From Sphingomonas sp. G-3-2-10 (GTDB lineage: Bacteria; Pseudomonadota; Alphaproteobacteria; Sphingomonadales; Sphingomonadaceae): a DNA stretch of 64,000 nucleotides. The stretch covers positions 1-64,000 of the forward strand of contig NZ_JABBFY010000003.1 of NCBI RefSeq assembly GCF_012927115.1, in the 5' to 3' direction. Below are positions 23,325 through 32,115 of this stretch, piece after piece. Position 1 is the first letter of the stretch, and each line of letters starts with the position of its first letter. The notes under the pieces are model-generated. The model was not told the DNA's origin and did no database searches. It was given only the letters and a program-made list of their open reading frames with translations. The position numbers and the translations under genes were made by a program.

Positions 23325-25925
23325 ATGAGCATCCGCACCACCTGCGCCTATTGCGGGGTCGGTTGCGGGATCGTCGCGACTGTTACCGGCGAGCGTTCGG
23401 TCGAGATCAGGGGCGATGCGGACCACCCCGCGAACGGCGGGCGGCTCTGCTCGAAGGGCACGCATCTGGGCGAGACGACCAGCCTCGAGGGGCGGTTGCT
23501 GTATCCTGAGATCAACGGCAAGCGCGCGAGCTGGGACAAGGCGCTCGATCTGGTGGCGAAGCGGTTTCGCGACGCGGTTGTGCAGCATGGGCCGAACAGC
23601 GTCGCCTTCTACGTTTCGGGCCAGTTGCTGACCGAGGATTATTACGTCGCGAACAAGCTGATGAAGGGCTTCATCGGATCGGCGAACATCGACACCAATT
23701 CGCGGCTGTGCATGTCGAGCGCGGTTGCCGGGCATCTGCGCGCGTTCGGCGAGGATGTGGTGCCGGCGAGCTATGACGATCTCGACGCGGCGGACCTGAT
23801 CGTGCTCGTCGGGTCGAACACCGCATGGTGCCACCCGATCGTCTATCAGCGGATCATGGCCGCCCGCGCGGCGCGCGGCGCAAAGCTGGTGGTGATCGAT
23901 CCGCGCCGCACCGAGACGTGCGAGGACGCCGACCTGCATCTGGCGATCCGCCCGGGCAGCGACGTCGCCCTGTTCAACGGCCTGCTCGCGCATTGCCGCG
24001 AGGCGGGCATCATCGATCCTGCTTACCTGTCCCAAAGCGTCGACGTCCCCGACGACTTTTGGGAGAAGGTGGGAGAGGAGAGCGACCTGTGGTCGGTGGC
24101 GAGGGCGTGTGACGTCCAACCTGCCGACCTCAGGCGCTTCTTCGATCTGTTCGCGGCCAACCCGCGGGCCGTGACGATGTTCAGCCAGGGGGTGAACCAG
24201 TCGCTGCGCGGCACCGATCAGGTGAATGCGATCACCAATGTCCACCTCGCCACCGGCCGCATCGGCAAGCCCGGCGCGGCGCCCTTCTCGATCACCGGCC
24301 AGCCCAATGCGATGGGCGGGCGCGAAGTGGGCGGGCTGGCGTCGACGCTGGCGGCGCACATGGATTTCGCAGCCGAAAATGTCGTGCGCGTCGCGCGCTT
24401 CTGGGGTGCCGAAGCGGTCGCGCCCAAACCGGGGCTGAAAGCCGTCGATCTGTTCCGCAGCATCGCCGAGGGGCGGATCAAGGCGCTGTGGGTGATGGCG
24501 ACCAATCCCGCCGTGTCGATGCCCGATGCCGGCGCGGTGCGCGAGGCGCTGGCGGCGTGCCCATTCGTCGTCGTGTCGGACTGTATCGCCGATACCGACA
24601 CCAGCCGCTTCGCGGATGTGAAGCTGCCGGCCGCCGGATGGGGCGAGAAGGACGGGACGGTCACCAATTCGGAGCGGGTGATCAGCCGTCAGCGCCGGTT
24701 GTTCGCGCTGCCCGGCGAAGCGAAGCCCGACTGGTGGATCGTCAAGGAAGTCGGCCGCCGCATGGGCTGGACCGGCGAGTTCGCCTATAGCCGTCCGGCG
24801 GACATTTACCGCGAACATGCCCGCCTTTCGGCCTACCAGAATGGCGGGACGCGGCTGTTCGACATCGGGCGGCACTCGGCGATCTCCAACGCCGACTATG
24901 AAGCGATGGCGCCGTGGCGCTGGGGCGGACAGCCGTTCGCGGACGGGCGTTTCCCGACTCCGTCCGGCCGCGCGCGGCTGGTGCCGGTGGCGCAGGCACC
25001 GTTGCCCGCGCCGCTCGTCAACTGGCCGATGACGCTGAACACCGGGCGGTATCGCGACCAGTGGCACACGATGACGCGCACCGGCCTGTCGCCCAGGCTC
25101 GGCAGCCATCGGCGCGAACCTCTGGTCGAGATACATCCCGAGGATGCCGATGCGCTGGGCATCGCCGAGGGCGATCTGGCTCGGGTCTCGACACCGCAGG
25201 GCGTGAGCGTGTTTCGCGCGACGCTGAGCGACGGGCAGCGGCGTGGGGAAATCTTCACGCCGATCCACTGGACCGATCGCCAGTCCACCGGCGGTCGCAC
25301 GGGCCTGTTGCCGCGTCCGCTGGTCGATCCGCATTCGGGACAGCCGGGGTTCAAGTCGACGCCGGCCAAGGCCGAGCGCGTCGCTGTCGAATGGCGCGGC
25401 TTTCTCGTCACGCGCGACGATCCCGGCGCGATCGACGCGCTGTGGGCGACGCGCATCCGCGTGGCGCAGGGCTGGCTGGTCGAGCTGGCGGGCGAGGGCG
25501 ATCCGGCGCGGCTGATCCGCCAGTTGTTGCCCAAGGGCGAGCGGATCGAGACCGTCGACGCCGCGCGCGGGCAGATGCGGCATGCGGTGGTCTCCGGCGG
25601 GCGCCTGATCGCGGCGCTGTACCTCTCGCGGACGGGCAGCCTGCCGCCGCGCGACTGGCTGATCGCGCAACTGGCCGAAGCTGCTGCGCCGTCGCCGATC
25701 GAACTGCTCGCGGGACGCTCCGCCGCGCCCGCGCCAGATCACGGGCCGATCGTGTGCGTGTGCTTCGATGTGGGGATGAAGACGATCCTCGCGGCGATCG
25801 GCGCGCAGCAACTCACCACGGTCGAAGCGGTCGGCGGCGCGCTGTCGGCGGGCACCAACTGCGGATCGTGCCGCCCGGCTATCCAGCGGCTGATCGGACA
25901 AAGCAAGGAGACCGCGCATGGCTGA
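23325..25925 (+). CDS. nasA: assimilatory nitrate reductase catalytic subunit
   Basis: Protein of 866 residues of the molybdopterin oxidoreductase family that reduces nitrate to nitrite in the cytosol. The N-terminal 4Fe-4S ligands are Cys7, Cys10, Cys14 and Cys42 (TTCAYCGVGCGIV ... RLCSKG). The molybdopterin domains run to about residue 690 (GSNTAWCHPIVYQR, ATNPAVSMPDA, TGRYRDQWHTMTRTG). The C-terminus is a BFD-like 2Fe-2S domain (VCVCFDVGMKTI ... TNCGSCRPAIQ), the usual extra module of NasA. No Tat signal is present. ATG 23325 follows a ribosome site lying inside a repeat. It overlaps cobA by 8 bases. Confidence 0.96.
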   Translation: MSIRTTCAYCGVGCGIVATVTGERSVEIRGDADHPANGGRLCSKGTHLGETTSLEGRLLYPEINGKRASWDKALDLVAKRFRDAVVQHGPNSVAFYVSGQLLTEDYYVANKLMKGFIGSANIDTNSRLCMSSAVAGHLRAFGEDVVPASYDDLDAADLIVLVGSNTAWCHPIVYQRIMAARAARGAKLVVIDPRRTETCEDADLHLAIRPGSDVALFNGLLAHCREAGIIDPAYLSQSVDVPDDFWEKVGEESDLWSVARACDVQPADLRRFFDLFAANPRAVTMFSQGVNQSLRGTDQVNAITNVHLATGRIGKPGAAPFSITGQPNAMGGREVGGLASTLAAHMDFAAENVVRVARFWGAEAVAPKPGLKAVDLFRSIAEGRIKALWVMATNPAVSMPDAGAVREALAACPFVVVSDCIADTDTSRFADVKLPAAGWGEKDGTVTNSERVISRQRRLFALPGEAKPDWWIVKEVGRRMGWTGEFAYSRPADIYREHARLSAYQNGGTRLFDIGRHSAISNADYEAMAPWRWGGQPFADGRFPTPSGRARLVPVAQAPLPAPLVNWPMTLNTGRYRDQWHTMTRTGLSPRLGSHRREPLVEIHPEDADALGIAEGDLARVSTPQGVSVFRATLSDGQRRGEIFTPIHWTDRQSTGGRTGLLPRPLVDPHSGQPGFKSTPAKAERVAVEWRGFLVTRDDPGAIDALWATRIRVAQGWLVELAGEGDPARLIRQLLPKGERIETVDAARGQMRHAVVSGGRLIAALYLSRTGSLPPRDWLIAQLAEAAAPSPIELLAGRSAAPAPDHGPIVCVCFDVGMKTILAAIGAQQLTTVEAVGGALSAGTNCGSCRPAIQRLIGQSKETAHG

Positions 25926-26700
25926 CGAAATCGCGCTGGGGGAAGTCTGGCTGGTCGGGGCGGGTCCCGGCGATCCCGATCTGCTGACCCGCAAGGCCGA
26001 GCGGCTGATCCGCGCGGCGAGCATCGTCTTCTATGACGCGCTGGTCGGGCCCGGTGTGCTCGACCTGATCCCGCCGCATGTGCGCCGCCTCGCGGTGGGC
26101 AAGCGTTCGGGGCGGCATTCGAAGGATCAGGGCAGCATCAACGACCTGCTGCTCGCCGCCGCGCAGGATGGCGAGCGGGTGGTGCGGCTGAAGGGGGGTG
26201 ACCCCTCGGTCTTCGGGCGGTCGGCCGAGGAGATGGCGCATTTGCGCGCCGAGGGAATTTCGGTGCGCATCTGCCCCGGCATCACCGCGGCCAGCGCTGC
26301 GGCGGCGAGTGCTGGCGTGTCGCTCACCCTGCGCGGCCTTTCGCGGCGGCTCCAGTTCGTGACCGCCCATGCCCGCGCGGGCGAGGCGCTGGCGCTCGAC
26401 TGGTCCGCGCTGGCAGATCCGGGGGCGACGCTGGCGGTCTATATGGGCCGAGAAGCTGCGCGCGACGTGGCGCGCCAGTTGATGGCGAAAGGGATGCCGG
26501 CCCAAACGCCGGTGCTGATCGCCGCGAATGTCAGCCTGCCCGACGAGCGGCTGTTGTTCACGCGCCTCGACCTGCTCCACCTCGGCGTCACGTCGATCGC
26601 CAGCGGCAGCCCGGCGCTGTTGCTGGTGGGCGAAGCGGTCGGCGCCGGGGACCGCAGTGGCGCGATGGCGCGGCAACACAGCGAGGCCGTAACGCAATAG
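25918..26700 (+). CDS. cobA: uroporphyrinogen-III C-methyltransferase
   Basis: Protein of 260 residues, a stand-alone SUMT making precorrin-2, the precursor of the siroheme used by NirB. Signatures are VWLVGAGPGDPDLLTRKA at the N-terminus (SAM site), YDALVG, RLKGGDPSVFGRSAEE and VCPGITAAS-like ICPGITAASAAAASAG. It lacks the dehydrogenase/ferrochelatase part of CysG, which must be supplied elsewhere. It overlaps nasA by 8 bases, closing the nirB-nirD-nasA-cobA unit. Confidence 0.95.
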   Translation: MADEIALGEVWLVGAGPGDPDLLTRKAERLIRAASIVFYDALVGPGVLDLIPPHVRRLAVGKRSGRHSKDQGSINDLLLAAAQDGERVVRLKGGDPSVFGRSAEEMAHLRAEGISVRICPGITAASAAAASAGVSLTLRGLSRRLQFVTAHARAGEALALDWSALADPGATLAVYMGREAARDVARQLMAKGMPAQTPVLIAANVSLPDERLLFTRLDLLHLGVTSIASGSPALLLVGEAVGAGDRSGAMARQHSEAVTQ

Positions 26701-26857
26701 GACCGGTCCGCCCGGGCGGGAGGGGTCAACGCGTTTTCGCGTAGCCCTCAAGATATTCACGCGCGTGATAGTGAGTGTTGACATTCGCTGCGCGGCCATG
26801 CAGCTTGACCCTCGTAGCGACCGGCATTCACGATCGGCGCTCGCTGGGAGAGAACGC

Positions 26858-29170
26858 ATGAGAGCCATTCTTCTGGGGTCGGCCTGCGCAGCCGCCTTGC
26901 TCGCCGTCGCGGCGCCGGCGCTGGCGCAAGACGCGCCCGCCGCCGCATCGCAGGACCATGACGACGACGGCGCTTCGAATCAGGAAATCATCGTCACTGC
27001 GACTCGCCGCGCCGAACGGCTGCAGGACGTGCCGCTGAGCATCACCGCCTTCTCGCAGAAGGATCTGACCGAGAAGGGCATTGTCGGCTTTGAAGGCGTC
27101 GCCCGCGAGACGCCGGGCGTGATCCTCAATCGCCCGACCCAGAACTTCAACAATTTCACCGCGCGCGGCATCGCCACCAACGGCTACAATGCCAATCTGC
27201 AGAGCTCGGTCGCGGTCTATATCGACGAACTGCCGGTCTCGACGATCGGCAACACCACGGTGGTCGATCCCAACCTGTTCGATGTCGAGCGCGTCGAATT
27301 CCTGCGCGGGCCGCAGGGGACGCTGTTCGGATCGGGTTCGCTGTCGGGCGCGATGCGCATCCTCAACAAGAGTCCCAATCTCAACGAATTCGATGCTTCG
27401 GGGCTTGTCGATATCGGCCTGACCGGATCGGACTCGCTGCGCCAGCGCTACAATGTGATGGTCAACGTTCCGCTGGTGAACGACAAGCTCGGCCTGCGCG
27501 CGGTGGGCTTCTACCGGCACGAGGAAGGTTATCTCGATAACGTCGGCACCGGCGTCCATAACTCGAACACGCTGGTCGATTATGGCGGCCGCGCGATCCT
27601 GATGTGGCAGCCGACCGACCGGCTCTCGATCCGCCTGCTCGGCTCGTACGAGAATAGCGATCCCAAGGATTCCTCGCTGACCAGCCCGTCGCTGGGCCGC
27701 GAAAAGCGCATCTCGGATCAGCCCGATCGCTTCACCGGCAAGCAGACGGTGATCAACGGCACGATCGACTACGACTTCGATTTCATGAAGCTGACCAGCT
27801 CGTCGACCTATTCGGATTTCGACCAGCGTTTCTGGGTCGATCTGGCCGGCACCTTCGCGCCGGGATCCTTCCCGGCCGCGCCGATCGCGTTCGGCCTCGA
27901 TGCCAACGCCTATGACAAGGTGTTCGTTCAGGAGACCCGGCTGGTTTCGGCGCTCAGCGGGCCGTTCCAGTTCGTCGTCGGCGGCTTCTATCTCAACCGC
28001 CGCCGCGACGTGGACTATTTCTACCGCTCGAACCCGGCCTTCCTGGCGGCCCGCAACATCACCGGCCTGCCGGACCAATATTATCAGAAGCAATATACCC
28101 ATTCGATCAGCGAGGAGATCGCGGGCTTCGGCGAACTGACCTACCGCTTCTCGGACCGGTTCTGGCTGACCGGCGGGATGCGCTATGGCCGCACCTCGGC
28201 GCAGGCCTTCACCGAAGCGGGCGGCTATCTCGCGACCGCAGCGGGCTTCAACTATTTCACCTATGCGCTGTACGGCATTCCGGTGAACTTCGTGCCCAGC
28301 ACCTTCACGCCCTATGCCTATACGGCGGGCGTCAAGGCGACCGGATCGAAGCCGTCATGGAAAGCGAGCGCGACGTTCAAGCCGAGCAACTCGCTGACCA
28401 CCTATGCGACCTTCTCGACCGGCTTCCGCGCGCCGATCGTCAATGCGTTTGCCGGACGGGCAAGCCTGGTCAATCCGGCCGACATCGTGATTCCCTATGG
28501 TGCGGAATCGGACGATCTGAAAAGCTATGAGCTGGGCGCCAAGGGTCGCTGGCTCGACGGGCGGGTGAACATCAACCTGGCCTTCTACCTGATCGACTGG
28601 AGCAACATCCAGGCGCAGGCCAACCGCGTTTCGGACTCGGTGCAGTTCGCCACCAATATCGGCGCGGCGCGCAGCAAGGGCTTCGAGATCGAGATGAGCG
28701 TGGTGCCGACCACCGGCCTGATGCTCGGCTTCAACGGATCGTACAACGACTCCAAGATCACCAAGCTCTCGCCGAGCGAAGCCGCGATCTCGGGTGCGGT
28801 GCTGGGCCATCGCCTGTCGGCGCCGCGCCTTCAGGGCTCGGCCTATGTCGCCTATACCTTCGGTCTGGGCGGCGATGCGCAGGGCACCTTCGCGATCAAC
28901 GCCCAGCATGTCGGATCGTATAACAGCTCGTTCCCGAACACGCCGGGCAACCCAGCGCTGCGTCTGTCGACCTTCGGCAAGACCGACGAGTATAACAACG
29001 TCAATCTCAGCTTCGGCGTGAAGAAGGGCGACTGGTCGGGACAAATCTATGTCGAGAATGTCTTCGACGATCATTCGATCACCTATATCCATCCCGAGGC
29101 GTTCCTCGTCAGCCGCTTCGGCACGATGCGGCCGCGAACCTTCGGCATTCGTCTCGGTTACGGCCTCTAA
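26858..29170 (+). CDS. TonB-dependent outer-membrane receptor
   Basis: Protein of 770 residues with a signal peptide ending ALAQ (about 24), a plug domain (QEIIVTATRRAERLQDVPLSITAFSQKDL, RGIATNGYN, YIDELPVS, DVERVEFLRGPQGTLFGSGSLSGAMRI) and a 22-strand-type barrel ending in FGIRLGYGL. It takes up a substrate too large for porins, using TonB energy. The family is Sphingomonas-type rather than a clear siderophore receptor. The following MFS, carboxylesterase and acyl-CoA ligase suggest an ester or aromatic conjugate as substrate, which is inference. ATG 26858 has GGGAGAG upstream. TTGACA at 26778-26783 could be a -35 box. Confidence 0.93.
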   Translation: MRAILLGSACAAALLAVAAPALAQDAPAAASQDHDDDGASNQEIIVTATRRAERLQDVPLSITAFSQKDLTEKGIVGFEGVARETPGVILNRPTQNFNNFTARGIATNGYNANLQSSVAVYIDELPVSTIGNTTVVDPNLFDVERVEFLRGPQGTLFGSGSLSGAMRILNKSPNLNEFDASGLVDIGLTGSDSLRQRYNVMVNVPLVNDKLGLRAVGFYRHEEGYLDNVGTGVHNSNTLVDYGGRAILMWQPTDRLSIRLLGSYENSDPKDSSLTSPSLGREKRISDQPDRFTGKQTVINGTIDYDFDFMKLTSSSTYSDFDQRFWVDLAGTFAPGSFPAAPIAFGLDANAYDKVFVQETRLVSALSGPFQFVVGGFYLNRRRDVDYFYRSNPAFLAARNITGLPDQYYQKQYTHSISEEIAGFGELTYRFSDRFWLTGGMRYGRTSAQAFTEAGGYLATAAGFNYFTYALYGIPVNFVPSTFTPYAYTAGVKATGSKPSWKASATFKPSNSLTTYATFSTGFRAPIVNAFAGRASLVNPADIVIPYGAESDDLKSYELGAKGRWLDGRVNINLAFYLIDWSNIQAQANRVSDSVQFATNIGAARSKGFEIEMSVVPTTGLMLGFNGSYNDSKITKLSPSEAAISGAVLGHRLSAPRLQGSAYVAYTFGLGGDAQGTFAINAQHVGSYNSSFPNTPGNPALRLSTFGKTDEYNNVNLSFGVKKGDWSGQIYVENVFDDHSITYIHPEAFLVSRFGTMRPRTFGIRLGYGL

Positions 29171-29173
29171 GCG

Positions 29174-30487
29174 GTGACCGCCGCGCCGATCTCGCCCCCG
29201 GCCGCGCTTCAGGCGCAGCCGGGGAGCCGTGCCTGGTTCGTGCTGGGAATGCTGACCTTCGTCTATGTGCTCAATTTCCTCGACCGGCAGCTGATCGGCA
29301 TCCTCGCCAAGCCGCTGCAGGATTCGTTGCAGGTGAGCGACGGTCAGCTCGGACTGATCGGCGGCCTGTATTTCGCGATGTTCTATTGCTTTATCGCGAT
29401 CCCCGTGGGCTGGTTCGCCGACCGCACCAATCGCGTCGGCGTGCTCTCGCTCGCTTGCGCGATCTGGAGCGGGGCGACGGTCGCGTGCGGCATGGCGAGC
29501 AACTATACCCAGCTGGTCGTGGCGCGGATGATGGTCGGCTTCGGCGAAGCGGGCGGCGTGCCGCCTTCCTACGCGATCATTACCGACACCTATCCGCCGG
29601 GCAAGCGCGCCACGGCGCTGAGCATCTTCAATCTCGGGCCGGCGATCGGCGCTGCGGCGGGCGTGGCCTTCGGCGCGGCCATTGCCGACGCCTATGGATG
29701 GCGGATGCCCTTCATTGTCGTCGGCGCGATCGGCATCGTGACTGCCCTGTGCGTCTGGCTGTTCATCCGTGAGCCGCAAAAGGGCGCGACCGACGCGGTG
29801 CAGGCCGCCGAGAAGCCGGAGAGCGCGGGCTTCTGGTCGACGGTGGGCATGTTCCTGTCCAACCCGGTCCTGATGCTGGCGGCGCTCGGCAGCGGGGCGA
29901 CCCAGTTCGTCACCTATGGCCTGGGCAATTTCGCGGTGCTGTTCCTGATGCGCGAAAAGGGAATGCTGCTCGGGGATGTCGCGGTCTGGTACGCGCTGGT
30001 GCTGCTGCTCGGGATGGGCGGCGGCATGGTCATCTCCGGCCGGGTGATAGACCGGATGGTGCGCAAGTCGCGCGCCGGATACGCGATGGCGCCCGCGCTG
30101 TCGCTGATGGTCGCGATGCCCTTCTATATCGGTTTCGTCTGGGCGCCCGGCTGGCCGATGGCGCTGGCGTTGCTGAGCGTCGTGATGATGTTCAACTATT
30201 TCTACCTCTCCGCATCGGTGGCGCTGGTCCAGGAGGAAGTGAAGCCCAACCAGCGGGTGCTTGCGGGCGCGTTGCTGTTGCTGGTGATGAACTTTATCGG
30301 GCTGGGTCTCGGACCCACCTGGGTCGGCTTCGCCAGCGACTGGTTCAAGGCGAATGGCAGCCTCCATTCGCTTCAGTCCGCGCTCTACACGCTGACGCCC
30401 TTCTATCTGATCGCCATCGCCCTCTTCCTCTGGCTTGCCCGGCTGCTGCGTAGCCGCGAAGCCCAGTCCTTACAGGTGTCCGCATGA
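29174..30487 (+). CDS. MFS transporter
   Basis: Protein of 437 residues with 12 predicted membrane helices in two blocks separated by a cytosolic loop near residues 195-220. The A-motif region GWFADRTNRVGVLSLACAIWSG and FLDRQLIGILAKPLQDSL place it in the spinster/hexuronate-like group of MFS carriers frequent in sphingomonad catabolic clusters. It starts with GTG only 3 bases after the receptor stop and overlaps the carboxylesterase start by 4 bases, so it is part of this operon. The substrate is unknown; a hydrolysis product of the imported ester is likely. Confidence 0.9.
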   Translation: MTAAPISPPAALQAQPGSRAWFVLGMLTFVYVLNFLDRQLIGILAKPLQDSLQVSDGQLGLIGGLYFAMFYCFIAIPVGWFADRTNRVGVLSLACAIWSGATVACGMASNYTQLVVARMMVGFGEAGGVPPSYAIITDTYPPGKRATALSIFNLGPAIGAAAGVAFGAAIADAYGWRMPFIVVGAIGIVTALCVWLFIREPQKGATDAVQAAEKPESAGFWSTVGMFLSNPVLMLAALGSGATQFVTYGLGNFAVLFLMREKGMLLGDVAVWYALVLLLGMGGGMVISGRVIDRMVRKSRAGYAMAPALSLMVAMPFYIGFVWAPGWPMALALLSVVMMFNYFYLSASVALVQEEVKPNQRVLAGALLLLVMNFIGLGLGPTWVGFASDWFKANGSLHSLQSALYTLTPFYLIAIALFLWLARLLRSREAQSLQVSA

Positions 30488-32115
30488 AACTGCTTCTGGG
30501 TACCGCGCTGGCGGCCGCGCTCGTCCTGCCCGATCCGGCGATGGCGCAGGCGCCGGTGGTGACCGCGCCCGCTGGCACGTTGCGCGGCGCGGCGGTGGAC
30601 GGGGTCAACAGCTTCAAGGGCATTCCCTACGCCCTGCCGCCGGTCGGTCGCCGCCGCTGGCGCGCGCCGGTGGCGATGCCGGCGTGGAAGGGCGAGCGCG
30701 ACGCGACCCGGTTCGGCGCGGCGTGCATCCAGCCGCAGGCGCGGGGCACCGGCATCTACAATGAAGTGCTGCCCGCGATGAGCGAGGACTGCCTGTCGCT
30801 CAACATCTGGACACCGGCGAACGCGGCCAGGGCGCCGGTGTTCGTGTGGATCCACGGCGGCGCGCTCGCCACCGGGGCGAGCAGCCTGTCGATGTATGAC
30901 GGCGCGGCGCTGGCGAAGCGCGGCGTGATCGTGGTATCGATCAACTACCGGCTGGGGGTGCTCGGCTATCTGGCGCATCCCGAGCTGAGCAAGGAATCGG
31001 GGCAGGATGTTTCGGGCAATTACGGCCTGCTCGATCAGGTCGCGGCGCTCGAATGGGTGAAGAAGAATATCGGCGCGTTCGGCGGCGATGCGGGCAACGT
31101 CACCGTCGCAGGCGAATCCGCGGGCGCGCTGAGCGTGATGTATCTGCTGGCGTCGCCCCGCGCGAAAGGGTTGTTTGCGAAGGCGATCGCCCAGAGCGCA
31201 TACATGATCTCTACCCCGCAACTGCGAACTTCGCCGCATGGCGACGTGCCCGCCGAGGGCGTCGGCTATTGGTTGATGGGCAAGCTGGGCGCGGAGAATA
31301 TCGCCGCGATGCGCGGGATCGATGCCGAAGCGCTGACCGCCGCTGCCGTTGCCGCAGGCTATTCGCCCTGGGGCACGGTCGACGGGAAGATCCTCCCGCG
31401 CCAGCTGGTCGACACGTTCGATCGCGGCGAGCAGGCGAAGGTGCCGCTGCTGACCGGGTTCAACAGCGGCGAGATCCGTTCGCTGCGCATCCTGATGCCG
31501 CCGGTGCCCGCCGATGCCGCGACCTATGAGAAGGCGATCCGCGATCGCTACGGCGATCTGGCCGAGGATTTCCTGAAGCTCTATCCGTCGGCCAACCTGA
31601 CCGAGAGCATGCTGGCGACCCCGCGCGACGCGCTGTACGGCTGGACCTCCGAGCGGATGGTGCGGAAGCAGGCGGCGGCCGGGGTGCCCTCCTACCTCTA
31701 TTATTTCGATCACGGCTATCCGGCGGCGGACAGCGCGGGGCTGCACGGCTTCCACGCCAGCGAGATCCCATACATGTTCGGAACGCTCGATCGCACGCCG
31801 CAATATTGGCCAAAGGTGCCCGACACGGCCGCCGAGCGGCAATTGTCCGACGCGATGGTCGATTACTGGACCTCGTTCGCGAAGACCGGCGTGCCGGCCG
31901 CGGCGGGGCAATCGGCCTGGCCTGCCTATGGCGAGACCCGCGCTTACATGTATTTCGCCGGCGCACCGCGCGCCGCGACCCACCTGCTTCCCGGGATGTA
32001 CGAGTTGAGTGAAAAGGTAATGTGCCGCCGCCGTGCGAAGGGCGGCATTGCGTGGAACTGGAATTTCGGCGTGATCGCGCCGGTTCTTCCCGAAGCGGGG
32101 GCGGCGTGCCGATGA
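30484..32115 (+). CDS. secreted type-B carboxylesterase
   Basis: Protein of 543 residues with an alpha/beta-hydrolase fold of the type-B carboxylesterase family. A signal peptide ends AMAQ (residue about 22), so it is periplasmic. The nucleophile is Ser212 in AGESAGALS and the oxyanion hole is HGGAL. The likely catalytic His is in GLHGFHASEIPYMF. EDCLSLNIWTP and NYRLGVLGYLAHPEL are family signatures. ATG 30484 overlaps the MFS stop, and its own end overlaps the acyl-CoA ligase start. It probably releases the acid and alcohol of an imported ester. The natural substrate cannot be deduced. Confidence 0.93.
   Translation: MKLLLGTALAAALVLPDPAMAQAPVVTAPAGTLRGAAVDGVNSFKGIPYALPPVGRRRWRAPVAMPAWKGERDATRFGAACIQPQARGTGIYNEVLPAMSEDCLSLNIWTPANAARAPVFVWIHGGALATGASSLSMYDGAALAKRGVIVVSINYRLGVLGYLAHPELSKESGQDVSGNYGLLDQVAALEWVKKNIGAFGGDAGNVTVAGESAGALSVMYLLASPRAKGLFAKAIAQSAYMISTPQLRTSPHGDVPAEGVGYWLMGKLGAENIAAMRGIDAEALTAAAVAAGYSPWGTVDGKILPRQLVDTFDRGEQAKVPLLTGFNSGEIRSLRILMPPVPADAATYEKAIRDRYGDLAEDFLKLYPSANLTESMLATPRDALYGWTSERMVRKQAAAGVPSYLYYFDHGYPAADSAGLHGFHASEIPYMFGTLDRTPQYWPKVPDTAAERQLSDAMVDYWTSFAKTGVPAAAGQSAWPAYGETRAYMYFAGAPRAATHLLPGMYELSEKVMCRRRAKGGIAWNWNFGVIAPVLPEAGAACR

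Noticed and set aside
23292..26024. A 910-codon frame antisense to nasA
   Set aside because: Same reason: it is the mirror of a well-supported molybdoenzyme gene.
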